64,000 nucleotides of DNA from AC-56 sp963702195 (GTDB lineage Bacteria; Actinomycetota; Thermoleophilia; Solirubrobacterales; 70-9): NCBI GenBank assembly GCA_963702195.1, contig OY969725.1, forward strand, positions 1,550,001-1,614,000, given 5' to 3'. Numbering within the stretch: the stretch's first letter is position 1; each line of letters begins with the position of its first letter. Position numbers and translations under genes: made by a program. Below, piece by piece: positions 54,290 to 64,000 of this stretch. Under the pieces are notes generated by a model. It saw nothing but the letters and a program-made list of their open reading frames with translations, had not been told where the DNA came from and searched no databases.

Positions 54290-54667
54290 GTGCCTGAGCA
54301 GGCCAGCGAGAATCTCTATTCGCTCTACCGCAGGGGTGTCGAGTTGCTCGAGGACGGCAGCTTCGGCGAGGCCACTGTTCCGCTTGCCGAGGCGGCCCGC
54401 CAGGCGCCGGAGAAGAGCTCCGTCCGTGAGGCCCTCGGCCGCGCGTACTTCCGTGACCGTCAGTTCGAGAAGGCGGCCACCGAGTTCGAGGCCGTCGTCG
54501 AGTCCCATCCGGTGAACGACTACGCGCACTTCTGCCTCGGACGTGCTCTCAGCCTGACCGGCCATCTCGAGCGGGCGCGGCATCATCTGGCGCTCGCGTC
54601 GAACCTGCGGCCCGAGCGGCGCGACTACAGGATCTACCGGGAGCGGCTCTCCTCGCAGGCTTCGTGA
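54290..54667 (+). CDS. Tetratricopeptide-repeat protein
   Basis: 125 residues with about three TPR units (LYRRGVELLEDGSFGEATVPLAEAARQAP; VREALGRAYFRDRQFEKAATEFEAVVESHP; AHFCLGRALSLTGHLERARHHLALASNL). No other domain and no signal peptide, so probably a cytoplasmic protein-binding factor. GTG start after a TACACT box; its stop overlaps the dtd start by 4 bases, so it is co-translated with dtd. Confidence 0.8.
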   Translation: MPEQASENLYSLYRRGVELLEDGSFGEATVPLAEAARQAPEKSSVREALGRAYFRDRQFEKAATEFEAVVESHPVNDYAHFCLGRALSLTGHLERARHHLALASNLRPERRDYRIYRERLSSQAS

Positions 54668-55080
54668 GAGCGCTCGTCCAGCGCGTCTCGCGCGCCTCGG
54701 TCGCGACCGAGGCCGGCCCTCTCGCGTCGATCGGCCCGGGATTCCTGGTGCTCCTCGGCGTCGCGCCGGACGACACCGACGAGGTGGCGGACCGGCTCGC
54801 CGACAAGGTCGGTGCCCTCAGGGTCTTCGACGACGCCCAGGGGCGCATGAACGAGCCGCTCGGAGACCGCGAGGTGCTGTGCGTCAGCCAGTTCACCCTG
54901 TACGCCGACACCCGGAAGGGCAACCGGCCCAGCTTCGTCGGGGCGGCGCCTCCGGAGGTCGCCGAGCCGCTTTATGAGCGCTTCTGCGAGCGGCTCGGCG
55001 CCAAGTGGGGCCAGTTCGGCGCCCGCATGGCGGTCGAGCTCACAAACGACGGGCCGGTGACCATCATGATTGAGTCCTGA
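54664..55080 (+). CDS. dtd: D-aminoacyl-tRNA deacylase
   Basis: 138 residues. RALVQRVSRASV at the start, the active-site SQFTLYAD near residue 77 and the Gly-cisPro-like NDGPVTIM near the end are the family signatures. It removes D-amino acids from mischarged tRNAs. GTG start in the GTGA overlap with the TPR gene. Confidence 0.94.
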   Translation: MRALVQRVSRASVATEAGPLASIGPGFLVLLGVAPDDTDEVADRLADKVGALRVFDDAQGRMNEPLGDREVLCVSQFTLYADTRKGNRPSFVGAAPPEVAEPLYERFCERLGAKWGQFGARMAVELTNDGPVTIMIES

Positions 55081-55084
55081 CGCG

Positions 55085-56665
55085 ATGCTGAGCAGGCGAG
55101 AGCTGGTCCAGCAGGGCGCGTTGCTCGCCGGCGGGCTGAGCGCCGCGCAGCTGCTCGCCGCGTGCGGCGGGTCCGGCTCCACGACCACCCCCGGCGACGT
55201 GCACGATCTCGCGTCGTCGCTTCGAGGCCGGCTCGTGCTTCCAGGGGGTCCGGCCTATGAGGCGGCGAGCCGGGTGTGGAACAGCCGCTTTGACCACACT
55301 CGTCCCCTGGCGATCGCGCAGGTGGCCGACGCCGGGGACGTGCGCACCGCGGTCGACTTCGCCCGCGGCCACGGCCTGCGCCCGATCGCTCGCAGCGGTG
55401 CCCACAGCTTCGCGGGCTATTCGACCGGGGACGGCCTCGTCGTGGATCTCTCCGGCCTCACTGCCGTGGACGTCGACTCTGCGGCCGGGACGGCGCGGCT
55501 CGGTGCTGGAAGCACCGTGCTGCCCACCTACGAGGCACTGTGGCGGCATCGCCTCGCTATCGACGCGGGGACCTGCCCGACGGTGGGAATCGCCGGATTG
55601 GCCTGCGGTGGAGGCCTGGGCGTGCTCTCTCGCCGAAGCGGGGTGACGTGCGATGGGCTGGTCGAGGCCGAGATCGTCACGGCGGACGGCAGGCTGGCCC
55701 GCGCCGCCGAGGACGAGAATGCGGATCTCTACTGGGCAATTCGGGGTGGCGGGGGAGGCAACTTCGGCTTCATCACCGCCCTCACGTTCGACACGATCCC
55801 GGTCGACTCGCCCTTCACCCACGCCCACTACACGTTTCCCTGGAAGGCGGCGGAGCAAGTGCTCGACGCTTGGCAGCACTGGCTCCCGACCTCCCCGCGC
55901 GAAGCCTGGAGCGCCGTCGAGGTGCTGACCCAGGCGCCACGGGACAGCTCGTCCCCGCTGATCGAGATCGAGGTCGTGCAGGCGGGGGGCGAAGCAGCCA
56001 CCCGGCGCGCGGTGGCTGATCTGCTCGGCGCTATCGGCACGAAGCCGGTCGAGGCCGCCGTGCACGCGGGCCCGTTCCTCGACACGGAGTACGACTTCTA
56101 CTGCAAGGGCCTGCGGCCCAAGGAGTGCGCCCTGGCGGGCAAGACGCCGGCGGGCAGGTTCCCGCGGGCGGCGTTCTACGCGAAGTCGGACGTCGCCCGG
56201 GGCCCTTGGCCCGGCGACGGCCTGAAGACCCTCCTGGAAGGAATGCGGACACGACAGGCGGACCGCACGCTGACGCCGGACAACTTCGACCCCTCCCACA
56301 CGGTCGGCAAGCTGATCATCGAGGCCGCCGACGGCGCCGTGAACTCGGTCGCGCCGGGGGCGACCGCTTTCGTGCACCGCGACAACCTGTTCGTGATCCA
56401 GTACCAGTCGCGCTGGCGCCGAGACGCGCCGCCGCACGTGGCCGGAGCCAACGTCGAGTGGGCGAACGACCTGTACGAGCGCACGAAGCCCTATCGATCG
56501 GGATTCGCCTACCAGGACTACATCGACCCGGAGCTCACCGACTGGCAGCACGCCTACTACGGCGCGAACCTCGACCGGCTCCGTCGTGTGAAGGCCAAAT
56601 ACGACCCCGACGACCTCTTTCGTTTCGCTCAGTCGATTCCGGCCGCAGGCGGCTCCCACGCCTGA
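55085..56665 (+). CDS. Secreted FAD-linked oxidase (BBE-like)
   Basis: 526 residues from ATG 55085. The N-terminus SRRELVQQGALLAGGLSAAQLLAAC has a twin-Arg signal and a lipobox-like LLAAC, so export by the Tat pathway is likely. The FAD PCMH domain follows (RPIARSGAHSFAGYSTGDGLVVDLSGL with the His that may bind FAD) and ends with a berberine-bridge-like tail (ANVEWANDLYERTKPY; DPDDLFRFAQSI). It oxidises an unknown substrate with O2. The catalytic FAD-Cys position (TCPTVGIAGLACGGG) is present, suggesting a doubly attached FAD. Confidence 0.82.
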   Translation: MLSRRELVQQGALLAGGLSAAQLLAACGGSGSTTTPGDVHDLASSLRGRLVLPGGPAYEAASRVWNSRFDHTRPLAIAQVADAGDVRTAVDFARGHGLRPIARSGAHSFAGYSTGDGLVVDLSGLTAVDVDSAAGTARLGAGSTVLPTYEALWRHRLAIDAGTCPTVGIAGLACGGGLGVLSRRSGVTCDGLVEAEIVTADGRLARAAEDENADLYWAIRGGGGGNFGFITALTFDTIPVDSPFTHAHYTFPWKAAEQVLDAWQHWLPTSPREAWSAVEVLTQAPRDSSSPLIEIEVVQAGGEAATRRAVADLLGAIGTKPVEAAVHAGPFLDTEYDFYCKGLRPKECALAGKTPAGRFPRAAFYAKSDVARGPWPGDGLKTLLEGMRTRQADRTLTPDNFDPSHTVGKLIIEAADGAVNSVAPGATAFVHRDNLFVIQYQSRWRRDAPPHVAGANVEWANDLYERTKPYRSGFAYQDYIDPELTDWQHAYYGANLDRLRRVKAKYDPDDLFRFAQSIPAAGGSHA

Positions 56666-56696
56666 ATAACGCCCCTCCGACCCACCAGGCCAGGGC

Positions 56697-56702
56697 TATA
56701 CT
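56697..56702 (+). promoter_or_regulatory. -10 box TATACT upstream of the rimP-nusA-infB operon
   Basis: TATACT would start transcription near 56709, directly before the attenuator at 56708-56756. The -35 region is poor. Confidence 0.5.
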
Positions 56703-56707
56703 CAGAT

Positions 56708-56756
56708 CACCTCTTCCGTACCCTTACGAGGTGGGCCCGGGCCCGCCTTTTTTTTT
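56708..56756 (+). terminator. Attenuator-like terminator in the rimP leader
   Basis: The hairpin AGGTGGGCCC and GGGCCCGCCT (56729-56748) is followed by nine T residues. Upstream, CACCTC (56708-56713) can pair with GAGGTG (56728-56733) and would break that stem. It may instead end the message of the oxidase gene; the nearby -10 box favours a leader attenuator. Confidence 0.65.
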
Positions 56757-56785
56757 CGGCGCGGAAGCGGTCGCGGAGAGAACAA

Positions 56786-57247
56786 ATGACGAGAGACGGA
56801 ACGAGCTTGGACGGACTTCAAGGGCAAATCGAACAGAGGCTGAGCGACCTCGATCCCACGATCGAGCTGATCGCGCTTGAACAGCCCGCCGCCGAGACCC
56901 TCCGCCTGTACATCGACCATCCCGATGGCGTGGACCTCGCGCTCTGCGAGCGGGTGACCGAGCAGCTCCGCGACCTGCTCGAGACCTGGTCGCTGGAGGT
57001 CTCGTCCCCCGGAGCTGATCGACCGCTGACCAAGCCCGAGCACTTCAGTCGCTTCATGGGCCGGCGCGTCCGCGTGCGCACCCGTGAGGCCATCGAGGGT
57101 CAGCGCAGCTTCACCGGCACCCTGACCGGGGCCGACGAGGGTGGAGTCCGGATCAGGGCGACCGAGGGAGAGGTTGAGATCCCTCTCTCCCGCATCCGGC
57201 GCTCGAACCTCATTCCCGACTATTCGACCCCGCTGGAGGAGAGCTAA
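56786..57247 (+). CDS. rimP: Ribosome maturation factor RimP
   Basis: 153 residues. The N-terminal domain leads to LRLYIDHPDGVDLALCERVTEQL, and VSSPGADRPLTKPEHFSRFMGRRV is the family signature. It helps assemble the 30S subunit. First gene of the classical rimP-nusA-infB operon; nusA begins at the next base after the stop. Confidence 0.94.
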   Translation: MTRDGTSLDGLQGQIEQRLSDLDPTIELIALEQPAAETLRLYIDHPDGVDLALCERVTEQLRDLLETWSLEVSSPGADRPLTKPEHFSRFMGRRVRVRTREAIEGQRSFTGTLTGADEGGVRIRATEGEVEIPLSRIRRSNLIPDYSTPLEES

Positions 57248-59039
57248 ATGAGCCGTGAGATCGTCGAGGCGATCAAGGGCCTCGAACAGGAGAAGGGAAT
57301 CGACGCCGACACGCTGATGGGGGCGCTCGAGGACGCCCTCCTGTCCGCCTACAAGAAGACCCCCGGCGCGGCCAAGTACGCTCGCGTCGACCTGGACCGC
57401 GATACGGCCGATTTTCGCGTCTTCGAGCTGATCCTGCCGCCTGAGCTCGAGGAGAAGCTGATGGCCCAGGCGATTGAGGAGCAGGAGCAGACGATCGACC
57501 CCGAGACAGGGGAGATGCGCGAGCCCGAGGATCCGGAGCTCGACCCGGAGATCATGGCCCCGTACGAGGACCAGATCAAGAGCCACGACGTGACGCCGGA
57601 CGACTTCGGGCGGATCGCCGCCCAGACCGCGAAGCAGGTGATCCTGCAGCGGATCCGCGAGGCCGAGCGGCACATGATGTTCGAGGAGTACCAGGACCGC
57701 GTCGGCGAGCTGATCACGGGGATCATCCAGCAGTCCGACAACCGTTACACGCTGGTCCAGCTGCGCGAGCGCATCGAGGCGCTCCTGCCGCGCTCGGAGC
57801 AGGTGTGGAACGAGCGCTACGACCACGGCATGCGCGTGAAGGCCGTGATCACCGAGGTGAACGCCGAGGGCAAGGGCCCCGGCATCGTCGTGTCGAGGCG
57901 CAGCCCCGAGCTGATCAAGGAGCTGTTCGAGCTCGAGGTCCCCGAGATCGCCGACGATCTCGTGGAGATCGTGGGCGTTGCCCGCGAGCCTGGCTACCGG
58001 TCGAAGATCGCCGTGATCTCGCACGCCGACGGAGTGGATCCGGTCGGCGCCTGCGTTGGTCCCCGCGGCTCGCGCGTGCGCATGGTCGTCTCGGAGCTGC
58101 GCGGCGAGAAGATCGACATCATCCCCTACAACGAGGAGCCCGCCCGGTTCGTCGCCAAGGCGCTCTCGCCCGCTCGCGTGCGTGAGGTGCTGGTCGACGA
58201 CGAGACGCAGGAGGCGACCGTGATCGTCCCCGACGACCAGCTCTCGCTGGCGATCGGCCGCGAGGGGCAGAACGCCCGCCTGGCCGCGAAGCTCACCGGC
58301 TGGAAGGTCGACATCAAGTCGGAGACAGAGTTCAGCCAGGAAGAGGAGGAGCTGACCTACGAGGAGGGCGAGGACGTCGACGGCCGCTGTGCCGCCGTGC
58401 TCTCGGCCGGCCGCCGGTGCCCGAACGCGTCGCTTCAGGGCTCGCGCTATTGCGGCCTTCCGCAGCACCAGGCGCTCGCCCGCTTCGACACCAACCAGGT
58501 GACGGTGCTGTCGGCGCTCTCCGACGACGAGATCCAGGTTCTGGCCGACCCCAACGCCGACGATGCTCAGCTGCGCCCGCTCACCGAACGTGCCACCGCC
58601 GCATTCGAGGCGCAGCAGAGCGCCGAGGGCGAGAGTGACGAGGAGCCCTCCGAGGCCCAGCAGGCCGCCGAAGAGCGCGAGGAGGCCGAGCAGGAGCTCG
58701 AGCAGGCCACCGAGCGGGCGGAGACCGACGTGGAGGAGGCCGAGCAGGAGCTGGAGGAGGCCGAGCAGGAGGCCGCCGAGAGCGCCGAGGCAGACGACGC
58801 GGTCACGGGGTCCGAGGAGTCCGAGGAGCCCGCAGCCGAGGAGGCCGAGCAACCCGCGCCTGAGGAGGAGCCGCCCGCAGACGAGGATTCAGAGGACGAG
58901 GTCGCCCCCGAGGAGGCCCTGGCCGAGGACGCCGCGACCGAGGGCGAGGAGCCCGCAACGGAGACCGCGACGGTGGGAGCGAATCCATCCGAGGAACCGA
59001 AGGCCACGGGCGAGAGTTCCGAGGGGGGCAATTCCGAGG

Positions 59040-59047
<8 letters not shown>
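57248..59047 (+). CDS. nusA: Transcription elongation/termination factor NusA with zinc-knuckle and acidic tail
   Basis: 599 residues. NusA N-domain, S1 (ERYDHGMRVKAVITEVNAEG), KH1 (PVGACVGPRGSRVRMVVSEL) and KH2 (LAIGREGQNARLAAKLTGWKVD) are present to about residue 360. A Cys-x9-Cys-x10-Cys-x4-His motif follows (C381, C391, C402, H407), as in small zinc-knuckle proteins. Residues 445-599 are a highly acidic, repetitive Glu/Ala tail. The usual actinobacterial NusA ends soon after KH2, so both additions are unusual. nusA overlaps infB by 8 bases. Confidence 0.93.
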
Positions 59048-61286
<2,239 letters not shown>

Positions 61287-61624
61287 CTCGCCGAGTCCGG
61301 GTCGCGCGAGCGCCGGAGGGCAATGAGGGAGAGAGACCGGCCGTGCGTCCGGTCGTTTTGGCAGCCATTGGCGCCTTCTTGTCGCTATGCGCAAAGAAGG
61401 CGGCAGACCTTCGTTCTTGCGCGAAACCCTTCATATGCGCGAGAAAAGCGCCAAACGGAGGCGAAGACCTGCGTTTGGGGAGGATCGGATGAGCGTGGAC
61501 AGCGCCATCGATAACCCTTCAACCGGTCACCACGGATGCCACCAGTGAAGAGCTATCGACGGCCGCAGGCGCTGCCCAACTTGCCCTCCGACTCCGCCCG
61601 GCGACCCGACCTATCCTGAATCGA
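61287..61624 (+). other. 338-base gap with short internal repeats
   Basis: No supported gene. It contains an inverted repeat CGCCTTCTT/AAGAAGGCG and two imperfect segments that each begin ATGCGC and contain AGACCTTCGTT or AGACCTGCGTT. A 53-codon frame (61387-61548) has no ribosome binding site or known relative. Probable terminator and promoter region between infB and the DUF503 gene. Confidence 0.4.
61612..61617 (+). promoter_or_regulatory. -10 box TATCCT (leaderless start of the DUF503 gene)
   Basis: TATCCT is 7 bases before the GTG at 61625. Confidence 0.5.
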
Positions 61625-61924
61625 GTGACCACCTACGTCTGCGTGATCGAGGTTCGCCTGCACCTGAACGAATCCCACGACCTCAAGGGCAAGCGGAAGC
61701 TCCTGCATTCGCTGAAGGCCCAGCTCCGGCAGCGGTTCGGAGCCTCGGTCGCGGAGGTCGACGGGCACGACACGTGGCAGCGGAGCACACTGGTCTGCGC
61801 GCTGGTCGGCGATGCCGAGGTCGGCAGGCGAGCGGACGACCTGGAGCGCTTCGTGGACGCGCGTTGTCCGGATGGGTCGGCGTTCGATCGGGACCTGCTC
61901 AGCCTCGCCGACATCCGCGGATGA
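61625..61924 (+). CDS. DUF503 (YlxP-like) family protein
   Basis: 99 residues, full-length DUF503: VIEVRLHLNESHDLKGKRKLL near the start, RFGASVAEVDGHDTWQRSTL in the middle. The family is found between infB and rbfA in many Gram-positive bacteria, as here; its role is unknown but probably tied to ribosome assembly, by context. GTG start after a TATCCT box. Confidence 0.9.
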   Translation: MTTYVCVIEVRLHLNESHDLKGKRKLLHSLKAQLRQRFGASVAEVDGHDTWQRSTLVCALVGDAEVGRRADDLERFVDARCPDGSAFDRDLLSLADIRG

Positions 61925-61969
61925 GAACCACCAAGGTCGGGGGATCCGTTGCGCTAGAGTCGCCGGCCG

Positions 61970-62302
61970 ATGGCCCAGCGCATGAGAAGGGTCAACGAGC
62001 TCGTGCGCGAAGTGATCGGGTCCGCGATTACTACTGAGCTCGAGGACCCCAGAATTGGATTCGCAACCGTGACCTCTGTGGACACCAGCCCCGACCTGCG
62101 CTCAGCCAAGGTCTACGTGAGCGTGCTCGGCGATGAGACCGAGCGCGAGGCGACGCTTGCCGGGCTGCGCTCTTCACACGGCGTGCTGCAGTCGGCGATT
62201 GCGAACGAGATGCGGATCAAGCGCACTCCGACGCTGACCTTCCACTACGACGAGACGCCGGAACGGGGCATGCGGATCACGAGGTTGCTCGAGGATGAGT
62301 GA
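61970..62302 (+). CDS. rbfA: Ribosome-binding factor A
   Basis: 110 residues. RMRRVNELVREVIGSAITTELEDPRIGFATVTSVDTSPDLRSAKVYVSVLG is typical, with the KH-like fold ending at HYDETPERGMRI. It helps mature the 16S 5' end. A TAGAGT box is 9 bases before the ATG. It overlaps the next gene by 8 bases. Confidence 0.95.
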   Translation: MAQRMRRVNELVREVIGSAITTELEDPRIGFATVTSVDTSPDLRSAKVYVSVLGDETEREATLAGLRSSHGVLQSAIANEMRIKRTPTLTFHYDETPERGMRITRLLEDE

Positions 62303-63314
62303 GGCTCCTGCCGCGGTGGCGCAGCGCTCGGACTCGACGCTCGCCGAAGTGGCCGAGGAGATCAGAGCCGCTGACCGCTTTCTGCTGACGACTCACGAGG
62401 GGCCGGACGGAGACGCGCTCGGCTCGCTGCTGGCCACCCACAAGCTGCTCCAGCAGCTCGGGAAGGACTCCGTGATGTTCCTCGCCGCCAAGGAGTTCCC
62501 GCTGCCGGTCGAGTACCGCTTCCTCCCGCTCGAGGAGGTCTTCCACGAGCCGCCCGTCGACCTCGTCGACCGTGTCGTCGTCTTCCTCGACTGCGGCAAC
62601 ATCGACCGCATGCCGGTCGACTTCCTGCGCCGCGACGAGGCCAAGATCCTCAACATCGACCACCATCACGACAACACCCGCTTCGGCAGCCTCAACCTCG
62701 TCGACACGCGGGCGTCGTGCACCGCCGAGATCCTCTATCGCCTGGCGAGGCTCCTTGGCGCCGAGATCACCCCCGACATCGCGACCGCCCTGTACGTGGC
62801 GCTGGTCACCGACACCGGCAGGTTCATGTACGAGAACACCGGGCCGGACGCCCATCGCATGGCGGCCGAGCTGATCGAGGCTGGCGTCGAGGTCCACGAC
62901 ATCTACCGGCGCCTGTACGAGCGCGTCCCGATCGAGAAGCTCCGCCTCGTCGCGCGGGCGGTCGAGCGCATCCAGCGCCTCGACGAGTGTCGCCTGGCCG
63001 TTACCTACGTCTCGGCGGAGGACTACCGCGAGACCGGTGCCAACGAATCGCTGACTGAGGGGATCATCGACCACGTGCGCGGGCTAGAGGGCGCCGAGGT
63101 GGCCGCGATGGTTCGTGACAAGACGGACGGCGGCGCTTCTGCGCGCAAGGTGAGCCTGCGGTCGGCCACGGGAACCGTGGACGTCTCCGCGATCGCCCAG
63201 CGCCACGGGGGTGGCGGCCACCCGCGCGCTGCGGGCTTCTCGACCGACCTGACGTACGACGAGCTCCTGCAGGTCCTCTGCAGCGAGGTGAAGGCGGAGC
63301 TGGGCGCGTCGTAG
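62295..63314 (+). CDS. nrnA: DHH-family oligoribonuclease/pAp phosphatase (NrnA-like)
   Basis: 339 residues. The DHH motifs are LTTHEGPDGDALGS, VFLDCGN and IDHHHDNTRFG; the DHHA1 motif is HGGGGHPRAAGFS near the end. It degrades nano-RNA and phosphoadenosine phosphate. The position between rbfA and truB is common in actinobacteria and firmicutes. ATG start inside the rbfA end. Confidence 0.92.
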   Translation: MSEAPAAVAQRSDSTLAEVAEEIRAADRFLLTTHEGPDGDALGSLLATHKLLQQLGKDSVMFLAAKEFPLPVEYRFLPLEEVFHEPPVDLVDRVVVFLDCGNIDRMPVDFLRRDEAKILNIDHHHDNTRFGSLNLVDTRASCTAEILYRLARLLGAEITPDIATALYVALVTDTGRFMYENTGPDAHRMAAELIEAGVEVHDIYRRLYERVPIEKLRLVARAVERIQRLDECRLAVTYVSAEDYRETGANESLTEGIIDHVRGLEGAEVAAMVRDKTDGGASARKVSLRSATGTVDVSAIAQRHGGGGHPRAAGFSTDLTYDELLQVLCSEVKAELGAS

Positions 63315-63324
63315 CGTCCGCGGT

Positions 63325-63972
63325 GTGACCGCCGACGCCCCGGAACCCGGCGTCCTGCTGGTCGACAAGCAGGCGGGCATCACCTCCCACGACGTCGTTG
63401 CCCGGGTTCGCCGCGAGCGCGGCCAAAAGACCGGGCACGCCGGGACGCTGGACCCCTTCGCGACCGGCCTGCTCGTGGTGCTCCTGGGACGGGAGGCGAC
63501 TCGCTGTCAGGCGCAGTTCATGGCCCTGCGCAAGGTCTACCGCGCAGTCGCCCGGTTCGGCGCTGTTTCCAGCACCGGGGACCCCGATGGCGAGATCACG
63601 GAGACCGGGGTCGTTCCTGGAGGCGATCTCGAGCTGCCGACGGGGGAGATCAGGCAGCGGCCGCCGGCGTATTCCGCCGTCAAGGTGCGCGGGGTCCGTG
63701 CGTACAAGCGGGCAAGGCGCGGGGAGGAGGTCTCAACGCCGTTGCGCCAGGTCAGCGTGCACCGATTCGAGCAGCTGTGGCGCGAGGGCGACCGGGCGGA
63801 GTTCGAGATCGAGTGCTCGTCCGGGACCTACGTGCGCAGCCTCATCGCCGATCTTGGCGACGCCTACTGCGAGAGCCTCCGGCGCACCGCGATCGGCCCG
63901 TTCACCGTCGATGAGGCCGAAATGCTCCTTTCGCTGCCCCATGCCTTGAAGCGGATCGATCGCGGCGCGTGA
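63325..63972 (+). CDS. truB: tRNA pseudouridine(55) synthase TruB (short form)
   Basis: 215 residues. The catalytic Asp 43 lies in GHAGTLDPFATG. KVYRAVARFG, RPPAYSAVKVRGVRAYKRAR and CSSGTYVRSLIADLG are TruB motifs. It lacks the C-terminal PUA or PUA-like domain that makes most family members 290-310 residues long; the end at RIDRGA with a clear stop is not a frameshift I can see. TAGCGT is 7 bases before the GTG. Confidence 0.9.
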   Translation: MTADAPEPGVLLVDKQAGITSHDVVARVRRERGQKTGHAGTLDPFATGLLVVLLGREATRCQAQFMALRKVYRAVARFGAVSSTGDPDGEITETGVVPGGDLELPTGEIRQRPPAYSAVKVRGVRAYKRARRGEEVSTPLRQVSVHRFEQLWREGDRAEFEIECSSGTYVRSLIADLGDAYCESLRRTAIGPFTVDEAEMLLSLPHALKRIDRGA

Positions 63973-64000
63973 AAGGCTTTCCGACGTCATGAGCATCAAG

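Noticed and set aside
58563..59039. In-frame upstream extension of infB
   Set aside because: This part lies inside the acidic tail of nusA and encodes a low-complexity Arg/Pro/Ser string. The GTG at 59040 begins the conserved IF2-N domain.
63989..64000. ATG at the right edge as a new gene start
   Set aside because: Only four codons (MSIK) are inside the window, too little to call.

Overview
This is a 64 kb, high-GC chromosomal segment of an actinobacterium. The best fit is the class Thermoleophilia (Solirubrobacterales or Gaiellales type), which is an inference from gene content and not from a marker search. Actinobacterial signs are an mIHF-type host factor in the order pyrD-mihF-gmk-rpoZ-coaBC, PdxS/PdxT pyridoxal phosphate synthesis, an F420/FMN luciferase-family oxidoreductase, GTG/TTG start codons, and many genes whose start codon lies 6-9 bases after a TAnnnT box with no Shine-Dalgarno sequence. 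I see no transposase, integrase, CRISPR array or phage module. Three tRNA genes are present: Asn-GUU, Met-type CAU and Arg-CCG.

Layout. 1-9.9 kb is accessory and partly decayed. It holds an HTH/HNH gene split by an in-frame TGA, a glycosyltransferase, an SDR, a DHA2-type efflux pump, a cupredoxin, a tRNA-Met followed by three broken genes (trypsin-like, TolB-like, SRPBCC), two SnoaL-like proteins and a luciferase-family oxidoreductase. 9.9-21.7 kb carries an RpiR regulator, pdxS-pdxT, an M29 aminopeptidase, a YebC protein, ruvC-ruvA-ruvB, a zinc-ribbon/PAS protein and a fused secDF. 22-33 kb carries osmC-like, recJ, rel, a family 2 glycosyltransferase, two HIT proteins, a diacylglycerol kinase-family protein, a beta-lactamase-fold hydrolase and a phosphomannomutase. 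33-41.8 kb has a C1q-like secreted protein, corA, a SAM-I riboswitch in front of a threonine-synthase-like gene and a CysO/MoaD-like sulfur carrier, two nucleotide-sugar genes and RNase Z.

41.8-51.5 kb is a compact pyrimidine operon (pyrR-pyrB-pyrC-isochorismatase-like-carA-carB-pyrK-pyrD) with a PyrR RNA site overlapping the pyrR ribosome binding region. pyrE and pyrF are not in it. 51.5-56.7 kb is mihF-gmk-rpoZ-coaBC-TPR-dtd and a BBE-type oxidase. 56.7-64 kb is the translation/transcription cluster rimP-nusA-infB-DUF503-rbfA-nrnA-truB, with a terminator-like attenuator in the leader.

Most interesting: (1) the SAM riboswitch over a ThrC-like enzyme plus a thiocarboxylate-type carrier points to O-phosphohomoserine-dependent homocysteine synthesis (MetM/MetO-like), not to plain threonine synthesis; (2) a 45-base palindromic repeat in two intergenic gaps, and a 20-base repeat that also occurs in the pyr leader; (3) widespread leaderless promoter architecture; (4) a NusA with an added zinc-knuckle and long acidic tail; (5) a decay zone of truncated genes after a tRNA.
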